Shown: piece by piece, positions 31,850-42,685 of the stretch | Numbering within the stretch: position 1 is the stretch's first letter | How the letters are laid out: every line of letters starts with the position of its first letter | Assembly (NCBI RefSeq): GCF_030035675.1 | Contig: NC_084482.1 | Coordinates: 223,616,943-223,680,942, forward strand | Origin: Rhineura floridana | Lineage: Eukaryota; Chordata; Lepidosauria; Squamata; Rhineuridae | Reading direction: 5' to 3' | DNA length: 64,000 nt | Notes under the pieces: model-generated | What the model saw: only the letters and a program-made list of their open reading frames with translations | Databases searched by the model: none | What the model was told of the DNA's origin: nothing | Position numbers and translations under genes: made by a program

Positions 31850-34120
31850 TAGGGTTGCCATATTGCCCGGTTAGCCGGGTTTTATCCGGATCCTATGCAT
31901 GCCACCCGGTGCCCGGCTAGCCCCTTAGGTTGCCCAGATTCGCAGCATTAATTTAAAAAAAAATTAAGTTCCTAGGTGGTCCGGTTCTCGAGATATACAT
32001 AAAAACATCAGCCGCCCCCCTGACTGTTAAATCTTTCTTTAAACAGTACTGTATAGCACTTCGTAGCTTTAACCCCGCCCGTTCAGCATTGCAGCCAATC
32101 AGGGATTGTGTTTCAGTTTCATTGATCTGAGGCAGTGTCTAGAAAACAAAATGGTGGTTTCCCCTCCCGTTTATCTGAAATCTCATAAATTGGGTAAGTA
32201 TATACATTTCAGTTTCTTTTCCTCTTGTGTGCAGGAGTCAGATCCTGGGCAGTGTTTTCAAAACCTTCCCAATACTTGCTTTTGTGGGGGTAAAAGCATG
32301 CTAATCCCATATGCCCAGAGTAAATCCCATTGAATTCAATAGGACTTACTTTTGAGTAGACATGGTTATGAATGTGCTCAAAATCAATGGGACTTTGGAG
32401 TGAATGTAAAAAAGAATTGTGTTTGTGTTCTAACTCTTTCTGCCCCCTTCTCCAGTCCTATTTTAAAGCAAGTAGGCAGGGCTTACTTAGGTATTACAGT
32501 TTTTATTCTGTAGGAAAGTAATACTGATTTTTTTAAAAACTAATACTGATTTTTCTGCAATGACCAACTGGTCTGACAATAAACTATTATATGGGCTGTA
32601 TGTATTTATACATCTGCAGTGTGTGCATGTGCGTGTATGGCGTCTTTCCAACAACCCTGTGAGGTAGGGTTGGAAACCAAAGCAGCTCACAACAAGAAAT
32701 AAAGCCATTTAAAATCCAATAACCATAAAAACAAGTATAAACAGTTGCAAAACAGCGTAAAGTGGCATGATTCGGAATTTTGGGCTGTGTAAATGAAGTT
32801 GCTTATCACTTGAGGTTGCATTTCTGTCCCTGTTTGAGTAAGCCCCACTGAATATGCTGGGACTTGCTGCTGAATAAATAAACCTAGGATTGCACTATAA
32901 ATATCTTTACAGTTTATGTAAATAATAAATATATTTGATAGTCATGCTTATATAAATATTTCTTCATTTATGGTTTTTGGTTAGGAATCCTGACTGGTTG
33001 TGAGATGCTTAGTTTTTTGCCTTACTCATAGGAATCTTGTTGTGGTTGGTATGGTATTACATTTAGGAAAGTGTTACTGCCTTCTGTGTTGTTTTTTTTC
33101 TATTTGCATTTCACTTATCTTTAACCTCACTCCGTTACAGCTATAGAAGCAACAGCAGCATATGCAAGATAATTAGCTCCCATTAGTGATAAGAACAAGA
33201 ATTTATAATTATTATTTCAATTAAAACAAGAGGCTTATCAATACTTTGAAGAGGACCAGATATTTATTTTCTTTCTGAGCCCAGGACTGGGTCTTTCATG
33301 ATGCCCGGTGGGGGGGGGGGAGCAGGAGAGTAGTTGATAAGACAGACATCCTGGCATTGGTAATCTAATTAGCAAGGTATGTGTGGAGTTGTTGCACACT
33401 TCCAGGCTCAGTTTCATTTTGAGTATGGAGGTGGAACCTGTGTAGATGTGGTTGATCAAAGGGAAAAGAAATTTTGAGTTAAGCGAAGCTCTGCTTTTAT
33501 AAAACCTAAGAAATACAAATACTTTGAATGTCTGAGTGCCTGCACCAGTGGAATACTGGAGGAACTTGTAAAACTTGCTGCAACAGTATTTAGAACTGAG
33601 CATGTGGTGTGAAAGACTCCTTTTCCTAACATTTTGGCTTCTTGTTTTTCTCCACCCACCACATCTTCGAAATATATCGTATATGGTTAACCGTACTGCT
33701 GCCCTGACTTACTTTGTTTGTTGCTATTTTGTGTTTTTATTTTTTTATATATTGATTGTGTATTTTTATTGTTTTTATTATATTTGTAAGCTGTGCTGAG
33801 CTCTGTTTTTAACAGCAAAAGGGCAGGATATAAATTCTGTTAATCAGTCAATAAATACTCCCTAGTGTTGGAAACTAGAGTCTAGGCATTTAAGGCTGAA
33901 AATGTTGCTTTTAAAAAAAAGATTTCTCACATCTTTCCCCAGTTTTTGGTGGTAATTCCTAGGCACAAAAACAAAACAACTTGACAATCCAAATTTCAAT
34001 ATGCAAATAATATGCATAATATGCAAATAATATGCAAATAATTTGCATAATATGCAAATACTTTACATAATATGCAAATTAACCTGCCCGGATTTGTGGA
34101 ACTGGAATATGGCAACCCTA
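31850..34120. mobile_element. 2.27-kb hAT-type element with a promoter-like head and octamer array
   Basis: The termini are tagggttgccatatt and its inverse aatatggcaaccct(a), flanked by perfect 8-mers cactgtag (31842-31849, 34121-34128). Inside, a CCGCCC and CCAAT stretch (32075-32099) precedes an ATG at 32151 and 43 bases (MVVSPPVYLKSHKLG) ending at a consensus donor (G|GTAAGT, 32194). Near the right end six ATGCAAAT octamers cluster. No transposase domain was recognised, so it is probably an internally deleted, non-autonomous derivative. Confidence 0.8.
34001..34079. repeat. Array of six ATGCAAAT octamers
   Basis: ATGCAAAT starts at 34001, 34021, 34032, 34052 and 34072. The inverse ATTTGCAT is at 34041. 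The array lies about 40 bp inside the right end of the hAT element. ATGCAAAT is the POU/octamer binding word. Confidence 0.85.
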
Positions 34121-34139
34121 CACTGTAGGAGTGTCTGGG

Positions 34140-35326
34140 AGCCTGTGAGGAATTTATTTGTTTATTAAATTTATATCCCTCTCTTCCTCCCTGAATTTGT
34201 AACAGGCCTTCTGTGGGTCAGACCTCAGAGCCACATAATTTGAGGTGCTCCTTGGCACGGAAACAAAATCTACACACAGCCTTTCCCTTATTCCATCGGC
34301 TCTGCACTTGTGGAGGGAATATCCCTGGAGGGTGGATTTTGCTGAGGTCCTGCCTGAATATTTCAGCCGTTAGACAGAGACTTCTTCTCCAGGTCCAGTT
34401 GGTTAGTGTCAGGGTCAGTTTTTTCCGTGCTTGGCTCGCTTCCTCGAGCCATCACTCTGAACATAATAATAATAGCTTTTTTCAAAAACGAACTCTAAAG
34501 TGACATAGAAACATTAAAAATGGATAGTATGGATATAAAAGCAAACTCCAATTAAGATAAATGCTAATTGGTGATCTGTTTTTAAAAAATGTCTTATGTG
34601 CTTTTTATTGTGTGTATAGAGTTGTGGCTGCTTTGTGTTGATTTTTTTTCCCAGTATACAAATGTTGTTTATAAAAAAAAATAGAGTGGCCTGTCAGGTG
34701 TCATTAGACGCATGGCCTAGAGATCCTTCACTGTTGAATTAGAGATACGGTGTTATTTCCTCCAAGGCATGCAGCGACTCTGGGGGGAAAAGGTCCCATC
34801 AATCATGCCTCCATGTTTGCACATGTACACCTGTGAGTTTCCGTGAAATGTGTGAACCAGGCTTGGTAAAAAGGGGGCTGCCCTAGATAGCCTTTCACTT
34901 TTTTCCGGTTTATTCAGCTACCTCAACATTGGCGATTCCAAGAGCCTGGATTAACTGTAGACTTCCCTTGTTTCTTTGCAGCCTGATCTCCTGTTAGAGA
35001 GGAGGAAGGAAACAGGGGGGTGTCTTCCTGCCAATCATCGTTTCTCCTCCAGAACACCTGCTGGCCATTAGCAGCGCTTGTTGTACTGGGCTGGCCTGAT
35101 AGCAGCTGCCAAAGAGACTCTGGGCCCTTTCAGACTGTCACTCTTTTCAAGCAGGATTCAATCACAACCTGGCAAAGTGAGATTGTGCAATTAAAGTCTA
35201 TTTTGAGCTCTTGTGCTATAAAGCCGCCGCCCCACACACACACACTACCAACAAAGTAATTTCTGTAATAAAGAAAATGCCAGGAAAATGCACTGGACAT
35301 GTGCTGTCCTTCTCTGTTAGAGGCCA
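34140..35326. other. Intergenic, no gene recognised
   Basis: A short L2-tail scrap is at 34150-34200 (ttatttgtttattaaattta). The rest shows no family motif. Confidence 0.45.
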
Positions 35327-35334
35327 GGGCTGGA

Positions 35335-35697
35335 TTATCCATTAGGCTTAGTAGGCTGAAGCCTTGGGGCCTGGAGCTCTTGGGGGTCCATGCATAAGCT
35401 AAAAAAAATTATCGCGGGACAAGAGCTTCCGAACCGCCCGCCATTCCCCCGCTTCACTTATCTTTTTCTCCACTGTTTTTTGCAGTTTGCCATCAATCAA
35501 GATGGCAGCCAAGGTTTCCCTAAGGGGCTGAAGCCTCTGCTGCCATCTTCGTTGATGGCACACTTCAGCCCCTTAGGGAAACCTCGGCCGCCATCTTGAT
35601 TGATGGCAAACCTGGATGAAAAAAGTGGAAAGGTAGGAAGAAGGGCCCCCCAAACACCAATCAGCCTAGGGGCCCTCCTCAGCTTAATCCGGCCCTG
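35335..35697. mobile_element. hAT-type element with internal palindrome
   Basis: The ends are cagggctggattatcc and ggattaag-inverse (cttaatccggccctg). The flanks are ttagaggc (35327-35334) and ctagaggc (35698-35705). The core (35490-35610) has inverted copies of gccatcaatcaagatggcag and gtttccctaaggggctgaag, shared with the element at 28.4-29.0 kb. Confidence 0.8.
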
Positions 35698-35764
35698 CTA
35701 GAGGCCAGAGTTTTGTATGCCACATAGCTGGTGCTGGATTCAAGAGCCAGAATGGTCACATGGG

Positions 35765-36064
35765 GCCTTGTCAGTGGTGGCCCCAAAATTATGGAATGAT
35801 CTCCCCAATGAAGTTTGCCTGGTGCCAACATTGTTATCCTTTCAGCGCCAGATCAAGACTTCCCTTTTCTCCCAGGCATTCTAACAGCATGTGCTGAGCT
35901 TTGACTCCAGGTCTTTTAACTTGTTCATCTGTGCTTCATGGTTTTAAACTTGGTATTGTTTTAAAATTGTATATTTGTTTTAATGTTCAATGTTTTTTAA
36001 TTTTTGTGAACCGCCCAGAGAGCTTTGGCTATTGGTTGGTATATAAATGTAATAAAATAAATAA
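35765..36064 (+). mobile_element. L2 LINE 3' end
   Basis: cagtggtggccccaaaatta, tggaatgatctccccaatg, gaaccgcccagagagctttg and tatataaatgtaataaaat. Confidence 0.85.
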
Positions 36065-36066
36065 AT

Positions 36067-36581
36067 GTGTTGGGTTGTCCCATGGCTGGTAGATCAGTTA
36101 GAGATTTAGTAAATTAGCAGAGTTGAGCTTAGCATAGCTCGCTCAGAGCTCTGTGCTGCATGGGCGTGGTTTTACCTGAGGGAAAGCAAGCTTTTTCTGT
36201 GCTTTAAATCATTCAGACTTAGACCTGGTTTCAAAAGAAGAAAAGGCTCCTTTATTAATAGAAATACATACTGGATAGGAAAGGTGCTTCTTCTGTCTAA
36301 CTAAACTGGAGGCTGCAATGACCATGCCTGGACATTGACCCCATGCTAGAGGAGACCAATAGGACGTGGCTCCTTCTCCAGTGGTCAGCAGAGAAGAGAG
36401 AAAGAGGCAGGTGAGTCAGAAGTTGTGAATGGCTCCCTGAGACATATCAGTTTACATGGGAGGCAGACAGACAGAAAAGATGAGCACAGGTCAGTTTCAA
36501 TCCAGCCAACTGTGAGGACTATCTATCTCTCCCCATGCAAAGAGGACCAAATGGGAGTTGCTCTTGTCACACTTCTAACAC
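36067..36581 (-). mobile_element. Possible solo LTR fossil
   Basis: Read on the minus strand the segment begins TGTTAGAAG and ends CCCAACA, carries an AATAAA signal near its middle, and is about 515 bp long. This is the outline of a solo long terminal repeat, presumably of an endogenous retrovirus. No internal region is seen and no clear target duplication was found. Old by appearance. Confidence 0.35.
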
Positions 36582-37179
36582 CACGCTGTCATTGATAATA
36601 CCTGCCCTTCCCTTTCTGTCAAAAGGTGATTCTAAGCACTCTTAGTCTGGGGGGGCGGGTGGGCGGTGTGTGCGTGTGGGGAATAGATTACAAAATCTTT
36701 GGTACGTGTGCCTGTGCCACTAAATATTGGGAAAAGTGGTAAAGTTTTCCCCGAGTGGAACACTGAAGTTTAATTTAGAACATCTATAATCTGCTAGATA
36801 TTTTTTTAAAAATCTCTTAAATGGTGTACAACATAAAAACAGTAACAAAATCATTAAAACATACAAATAAACAGAACATGGTGATGAGAATAAGACTGCA
36901 CAAAACCAGTCAGGGTGACACCCCCCCCCCCCAAAAAAATGAGCGTTAGCATTTAGCATTAGCAATAAAGACCAGTGTGGCTGATCAGGTATCAAGTGAA
37001 AGGGTCTGATAAAGCAATACCTGTAAAACATTAAACTTAAAAGGCTTGTGGTCATTACAGAGTCGTCATGAATTTATACACATTGTTTATAACTTATGAA
37101 AAGCTCAAAATTCCCCAAACAACTATATGGATTTCATAACGGCTATGCTTTACATTGCCAAAACTGAATGTTTTAAGAA

Positions 37180-38087
37180 TCAGATATCCTTAGTTTTCAT
37201 CGTCAGGTGCTCCTTTGTATTCAGATCAGGCCTCAATACAATAATGTAGCACTTGGGCATAAAAATGCAGCCCAGAAGCCCAGCGCAGGAGGCCAAGATG
37301 GAGAAGACCTGCACGGCCACCATGTATTTCCCCTTCGTGCTCAGGTAGGTGGGCACAAAGGAGATCCAAACGCTGCAGAAGACCAGCATGCTGAAGGTGA
37401 TCAGCTTGGCTTCATTGAAGGCTCCAGGCAGCTTCCTGGCTAGGAAAGCCACTGTGAAGCAGATGGCAGCCAGGAAGCCCATGTAGCCAAGAGCAACATA
37501 AAACATGGCAACAGACCCTTCATTGCATTGCAGGGTGATCTCTCCAGGCTGGGAGTGTATGTCAGACTCTGGAAATGGGGGAGAGATACTCAGCCAGACA
37601 GTGGAGATGACACCTTGGGCACTGGAACAGGAAATAACAATGGAGTTGGCCAGACTCTTACCCAGCCATCTCCTCGCTCTGTTCCCTGGCTTTGTGGCTA
37701 GGAAGGCCAGTACTACAGTGATGGTTTTTGCCAACACAGAAGAGACAGCAACTGAGAAGATGATGCTGAAGGCTGTTTGTCGGAGAAAACAGGTCACTTT
37801 TCTTGGCTGGCCGATGAAGAGGAAGGAGGACAGAAAGGAAAGCAGGAGGGAGACGAGGAGGATGTAGGAGAGGTCCCGGTTGTTGGCTTTGACTATAGGA
37901 GTTTCTTGGAATGCAATGAAAGTACCTAAAACAAAGCCTGTGGTCAAGGACAAAAACAGGATGAGACAAGAAAGGAGGATCCCCAAAGAATCTTCATAAG
38001 CCAGGAAGGTGATAGTCTTGGGGATACACTGATCTTTGTCCTTGTTTGGATGCTGATCTACTGGACATTTGGTGCACCACTCTGCAT
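37180..38087 (-). CDS. V2R gene, distal terminal exon (complete 7TM domain)
   Basis: This exon encodes the seven-transmembrane part of a vomeronasal type 2 receptor, a class C GPCR that binds pheromone or peptide cues in vomeronasal sensory neurons. The acceptor (cttctttttgcag) gives phase 1 (G|AT, Asp). It reads [20 protein letters not shown], the end of the cysteine-rich domain, then seven helices. Family-conserved stretches are [83 protein letters not shown] and [17 protein letters not shown]. The stop is at 37180. All helices are intact. Joined to the exons at 53.7-41.9 kb it gives 2,586 nt, 861 aa, normal for V2R. Confidence 0.9.
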
Positions 38088-38562
38088 CTGCAAAAAGAAG
38101 AGTAATATCTGATGTGTATCTATCTGACCAGCTTCCCATTTATAGAAAGAAATGCCAAACCAGTGCTCAGAGGCACATCTTACCCAATTCTTCCAAGCTA
38201 CACAGGAAGTGGATTGGACTGTGAAAGACCAATCCAAATTGTGTTTCCATTTCGACAAATTTGTAAGGCAGTACAATATCTCATAGAGGAGGTCAGGCCT
38301 CCTGCTTTTCTGGTGCATTCGCTATAACTGCCCAATTTCCCTGCTTTTTAAAGTTTGATAGAAATAGCTGTGGGCTATAGGTACGTTCTCAAACCTCAAG
38401 GTTTTTAGCCTATTAGTGAATATATATATATCTGTACATAATATTTTTGTAAGCACGCTACAAAAGGGAGGGAGACCCATGAAGATAAGGAGTGCTGGTG
38501 ATCCATGAGGGGAGGAGGGAGGGGAGCACTGGTGACCCATGGGAGGAGGGAAGGGAGGAGGG

Positions 38563-39139
38563 ACAGACCCTTCGTTGCATTGCAAGATGATGTGTCCAGG
38601 CTGGGAGTGCATGTCAGAGTTTGGGAATGGGGGAGAGATCCCCAACCAGATGGTGCAGATGACAACTTGGACACTGGAACAGGAAATGACAATGGAATTG
38701 GCTAGACTCTTCGCCAGCCATCTCCTCATCTTGTTCCCTGGCTTTGTGGCCACGAAGGCCAGCACCACAGTGATGGTTTTTGCTAACACAGAAGAGACGG
38801 CAACTGAGAAAATGATGCTGAAGGCTGTTTGTTGGAGAAGGCAGGCCGCTTTCCTTGGCTGTCCAATGAAGAGGAAGGAGGACAAAAAGGAGAGCAGGAG
38901 GGAGACAAGGAGGATGTAGGAGAGGTCCCGGTTGTTGGCTTTGACAATTGGAGTTTCTAGGAATTTAATGAAGATTCCTAATATAATGCCTGTGGTTAAG
39001 GACAGGAATAGGGCAAAGAAAGCCAAGAGGACTCCCAAAGAGTCTTCATAAGTCAGGAAGGTGATAACTTTGGGAATACACTGATCTTGGTCCTGGTTTG
39101 GATGCTGATCTTCTGGACATTTGGTGCAATGCTTTGCAT
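38563..39139 (-). pseudogene. V2R proximal 7TM exon, truncated after TM4
   Basis: This is a second copy of the terminal V2R exon, lying between exon 5 and the intact copy. Its acceptor (tttttttcctcctcag) is at least as strong and has the same phase. It reads [39 protein letters not shown] and [17 protein letters not shown] up to [11 protein letters not shown]. Homology stops there, at 38563, and helices 5-7 are replaced by unrelated proline-rich text ([11 protein letters not shown]...). A transcript using it would make a receptor without a working 7TM bundle. It arose by duplication followed by a deletion or insertion. Confidence 0.85.
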
Positions 39140-39254
39140 CTGAGGAGGAAAAAAAGAGTGTCTTCAGCATCTTTTACATCCAGAACCATTCAACTGTGTT
39201 CAGAAATAATGTGGGAGAAGTCACAGAACAACAATGTGCAATGGGGAACGGAAG

Positions 39255-39465
39255 GGAAACATTTATTTATTTATTTAATATTCACACATCTTCCCTTTCC
39301 TCAAAGGACCTAAAGGTGAGATGCAAGGTTCTCCATGTCTTTCACCTTCGAAACAACCTTGTGTTGTATGAAAAGACTAACCCAGGATTACCCAATGAGT
39401 TTCATGGCTGAATGGGGGATTTAAACCCAGCCTCTTGGGTTCTAGTCCAACACTCTGACAGAGGG
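39255..39465 (+). mobile_element. MIR-like (CORE-type) SINE
   Basis: tcttccctttcctcaaagga, gaaacaaccttgtgttgtat, cccaatgagtttcatggctg and ggatttaaacccagcctctt. It lies in the last intron of the V2R gene. Confidence 0.65.
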
Positions 39466-39734
39466 CATTCTCTGCACACACAATACTTTGTCTGTGCCCT
39501 TGTCATCCAAAAGAAGATTTCAGGTAATGGGGCCAGAAAATCTGCCTCTGTGAGACTTCATAGGAGACACCAAGATGGATGAATGAGTGGACTCGTGTTA
39601 AGACACATATTTATTGGGAACCTGAGTGTGTGAACCTGCTGCCCACATGTCCCATTAAACAAGCCTCCTTGAGAGGAGGGGGATCTTTTGCTAGGGATAA
39701 ACCAGGCGCTTTGCCCTGAAATGTGCCTAAATAG

Positions 39735-39845
39735 CAGAGCTTGGAAAAATTACTGTTTTTGAACTACCAGCAGCCCCAGCCAGCATGGCCACTGGATTGG
39801 GCTGATGGGAGTTGTAGTTCAAAAAAGTAACTTTTCCAAGCTCTG
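39735..39845. mobile_element. Palindromic hAT MITE, copy 2
   Basis: cagagcttggaaaaa at the left and cttttccaagctctg at the right, with perfect 8-mers ctaaatag at 39727-39734 and 39846-39853. In the V2R intron. Confidence 0.9.
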
Positions 39846-40130
39846 CTAAATAGTGTGTGGATAGCCCAAAAAATGCAGGTCCAAACCAGGCTAATGCAAA
39901 GCTCTCTTTTGTTGACAGAAAAGAGAGAATGGTGATACAAAATTACTGGGTGCATGGCAGCATTAATCATTAGTACACTACCCCATTCATAACTCTAAAC
40001 TAAAGAGATAAAAGGCCCCTACTGCTATGAGGAATGAGGTAGCAGAGATTATCTATCCTAGGCCCAGGGAGTGGGCAGTGGAATCCAGCTGAAGTGATGT
40101 GAAGGAGCTCTGGCCAAAGGCCTGGATCAG

Positions 40131-40454
40131 CAGGGCCGACTTATCCAGTAGGCACAGTGCCTAGGGCCCACAATAGGGGCCCACGAAAATGTTTTAATTT
40201 CTTTTAAAATCAGAAGAAGAAAAATGAACTTTTAGGGTCGAAGAAAATGTTTTAATGTTTTTTCTCACATCAGAAAAAAATGAAACTTTTAGGGCCCACT
40301 AAAATCTATTAAATTTTGCCTAAAACAGAAAAATAAAATGTTGAAGTATTTAAAGTTATATCAAAAATATTTTTTAATATTGATATTATTATGGTGGGAG
40401 GGGCCCACGAAGGCAAAAGTGCCCGGGGCCCACGAAAGACATAACGTGGCCCTG
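40131..40454. mobile_element. hAT-type element, AT-rich core
   Basis: Ends cagggccgacttatcca and ataacgtggccctg, with flanks tggatcag (40123-40130) and tggagcag (40455-40462). 'gggcccac' is repeated five times inside (with cgaaaat, taaaat and cgaag following). Confidence 0.75.
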
Positions 40455-40904
40455 TGGAGCAGTAAGACCCCCTAAGAAGAGATTTGAACTTGGAAGGTGA
40501 TAGATAACCTTGAGAGCCCAGTGTGAGCCCAACACTCAACAACAAACACCAATCCTTCATAACGCCTCCTTATCTTAGCCCAGTCTTCCTCTTCCTCCAG
40601 CTGATTTGGACTACAATGCTGGCTAGAGCTGAGGAAAGCTGATGTAGAAAAGACCAGGGTGAGGCAGGCTGGGGAAGGTAGCCTTATGCATTCATGGAAG
40701 GCTTTCCTAAAGGGTTTTGAAGGAACAGAAGAGTGAATCAAAGGAGGATAGGGGACGATCTGGTCAATGGAAAGCAGGGGGCTGTCCTTGGGAAGAGGCC
40801 TTCACACTTCCTGTCCTGAACTTTGTACCGTTTGCACATCAAATTCAATGCCAAGGAACGTTTCCTTCCGCAGCATCACAGCACATTGCAGAGGATTCTT
40901 CTAA

Positions 40905-41010
40905 AGTCTTTTGTTTTCAAGTGCATTTGGTGTTTTGCTGCCTGTTTGCCACCCTGGACTCTTTCTGGGAGGAAGCGTGGGATGTAAATTTAATATATAA
41001 ATAAATGAAT
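40905..41010 (+). mobile_element. L2 LINE 3' end
   Basis: gtttgccaccctggactctt, tctgggaggaagcgtgggat and gtaaatttaatatataaata. Confidence 0.75.
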
Positions 41011-41031
41011 CATAACATATTATGTTCACTA

Positions 41032-41412
41032 GGGGTGGAATGATCTGCCAGTTTTCGTTCTCGAAGTTTCTTGTTTTGCTAAACTTAAATTCAGTCCCCC
41101 ACATTTCTGCAGCAATGAAAATACTCCAGAATTTTAGAGTGAATTTTTCCTAATAAATACATTTTTATGCAATTTGACTAATGTATACATTTTTGCAAGC
41201 AATTTATTCTAATAAATTTATCCTAATTGTATGTTATTTTCACCAATGCATTCATTTTCTGCACACTTGCCTCTAATACCTGCATTTTTGTACATGTTGC
41301 ATAGTTGGAGAACTCCACTGTGTACATTTCAAAGGACGGCTGTGTTTCAGTTGCCATTGTTTTATAAAGCGTGAGTTTGATAAATTCGACTAAATCAAAT
41401 TTCTCTCCCATC
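41032..41412. repeat. Unclassified dispersed repeat, copy 1
   Basis: Shares cttaaattcagt, tttctgcagcaatgaaa, aattctccagcattttgg-like and catttttgcaagcaattt runs with 54432-55010. AT-rich, no coding frame. Confidence 0.7.
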
Positions 41413-41870
41413 CATAATGTTCACTGACATTACCCACAATTGCGCAAATTATCTTGTGGCACATTTGCAAACTGGTACCACACACACCCTGGAGTCGAGC
41501 ACATACCTCTGCCTGTTCTATTGGCTAACACAGAATGCTTCTTTCAAGGATAATTTCCGTGAAGGGATGGGAGAGGTGTCTGTGGGGACAACATGCTGGT
41601 GACCGCTGCACAAAGCAGGGCGTGCTTTAAACTAGGGAAGAGAGATGTATTGTGGGCCCCGCAGGGTTAGGGTCCTCCCTGTTCTCAATTTGGTAGCCCA
41701 AAGATTTTCCCCTCAAGGCCATTTCTTTCAACTCTCTTCATGGAATGAATGAAGGTGATAAAAAATGCAGAAGACAAAATTCCATGTTCAGAAATGTCAC
41801 TCGGATATTCACAGAAAGTGTCTCTGGGTGATGCTTTGCCTTATTTCCCTCTCTCTTGGGGGTCACCCAC

Positions 41871-41997
41871 CTTCCTGGGTGGAGATTGTCCCTTCCCCAC
41901 ACAGAACACAAGCATAGCAGCAAACCGGCTCTCCTTCTTGAACAGCTTTGGCATGTCCTGGGTGACAGCTTTTGGCGCACCTTGAATGAGGCACAGT
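41871..41997 (-). CDS. V2R gene, exon 5 (cysteine-rich domain)
   Basis: This 127-nt exon encodes most of the nine-cysteine linker between the ligand-binding domain and the 7TM domain. The acceptor (ttaatttgtttag) ends at 41998, and the donor is GAAG|GTGGGT. It reads [19 protein letters not shown], then [20 protein letters not shown] and TQE, phase 0 in and phase 1 out, matching both candidate terminal exons. The cysteine spacing (C-x3-C, CC-x2-C-x2-C) is that of V2R, although the usual CCYDC is CCYAC here. It is too short to appear as a long open frame, and was found from splice signals and family motif. Confidence 0.85.
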
Positions 41998-42167
41998 CTA
42001 AACAAATTAAAGAAGGTGCATCAAGGAGAAAATGATTATTTGTGACTATAGAATTCATTCTTAAAGTTTGGAAAGGACCCAACAGGATCTCTAGTCCTAG
42101 TGACCCCAGGCACTTCATCCTGTCCCCCCCTCAAAGTACTTTTGATGCAGAATGGCAGGCCGGAGAA

Positions 42168-42190
42168 ACATATATATATATATATATATG
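42168..42190. repeat. (AT)n microsatellite
   Basis: About eleven AT units, then ggcc and a shorter (AT)n run. Confidence 0.85.
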
Positions 42191-42455
42191 GCCAGTATAT
42201 ATATCCCTAAAACAACAGTAATAATAAACAGCAGCCATAAAACATGTTGGTACCTGAAGACACTAATTTTAAAGGTGCCTCCTGAATTATTTTAGTTTTT
42301 AAAAAAGAGTTTGGAGTGCAGGGTTAAAAGCTGACAAAGAGGGGAGATGATCCCCCTCCTGTGAGGCCACTCCATAATCCTGCTCTCTTCTCATGTTCTG
42401 AGTATTCTCAGATATCGAGCATGCCTCTTACCCAAGACTGTCTGTGGAGTACATC

Positions 42456-42571
42456 CAGAGCTTGGAAAAGTTACTTTTTAAAACTACAACTCCCATCAGC
42501 CCCATCCAGCATGGCCACTGGATTGGGCTGATAGGAGTTGAAGTTCAAAAAAGTAACTTTTCCAAGCTCTG
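42456..42571. mobile_element. Palindromic hAT MITE, copy 3
   Basis: cagagcttggaaaag to cttttccaagctctg with perfect 8-mers agtacatc at 42448-42455 and 42572-42579. In V2R intron 4. Confidence 0.92.
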
Positions 42572-42685
42572 AGTACATCATGCTGGGTGCCCATGCCTCT
42601 TAACATAACCTATTAGTGAATTTCTCTGCTTTTTAATCCGGGAGGTAAGAAATGGGATCCTGTGCAAGTTTGCTGAGAATCCATT

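Noticed and set aside
38322-38562. Coding extension [11 protein letters not shown]... after the truncated 7TM exon
   Set aside because: It is unrelated to V2R, low in complexity (ggagggag repeats) and without membrane helices. It was taken as non-coding DNA read through by chance.
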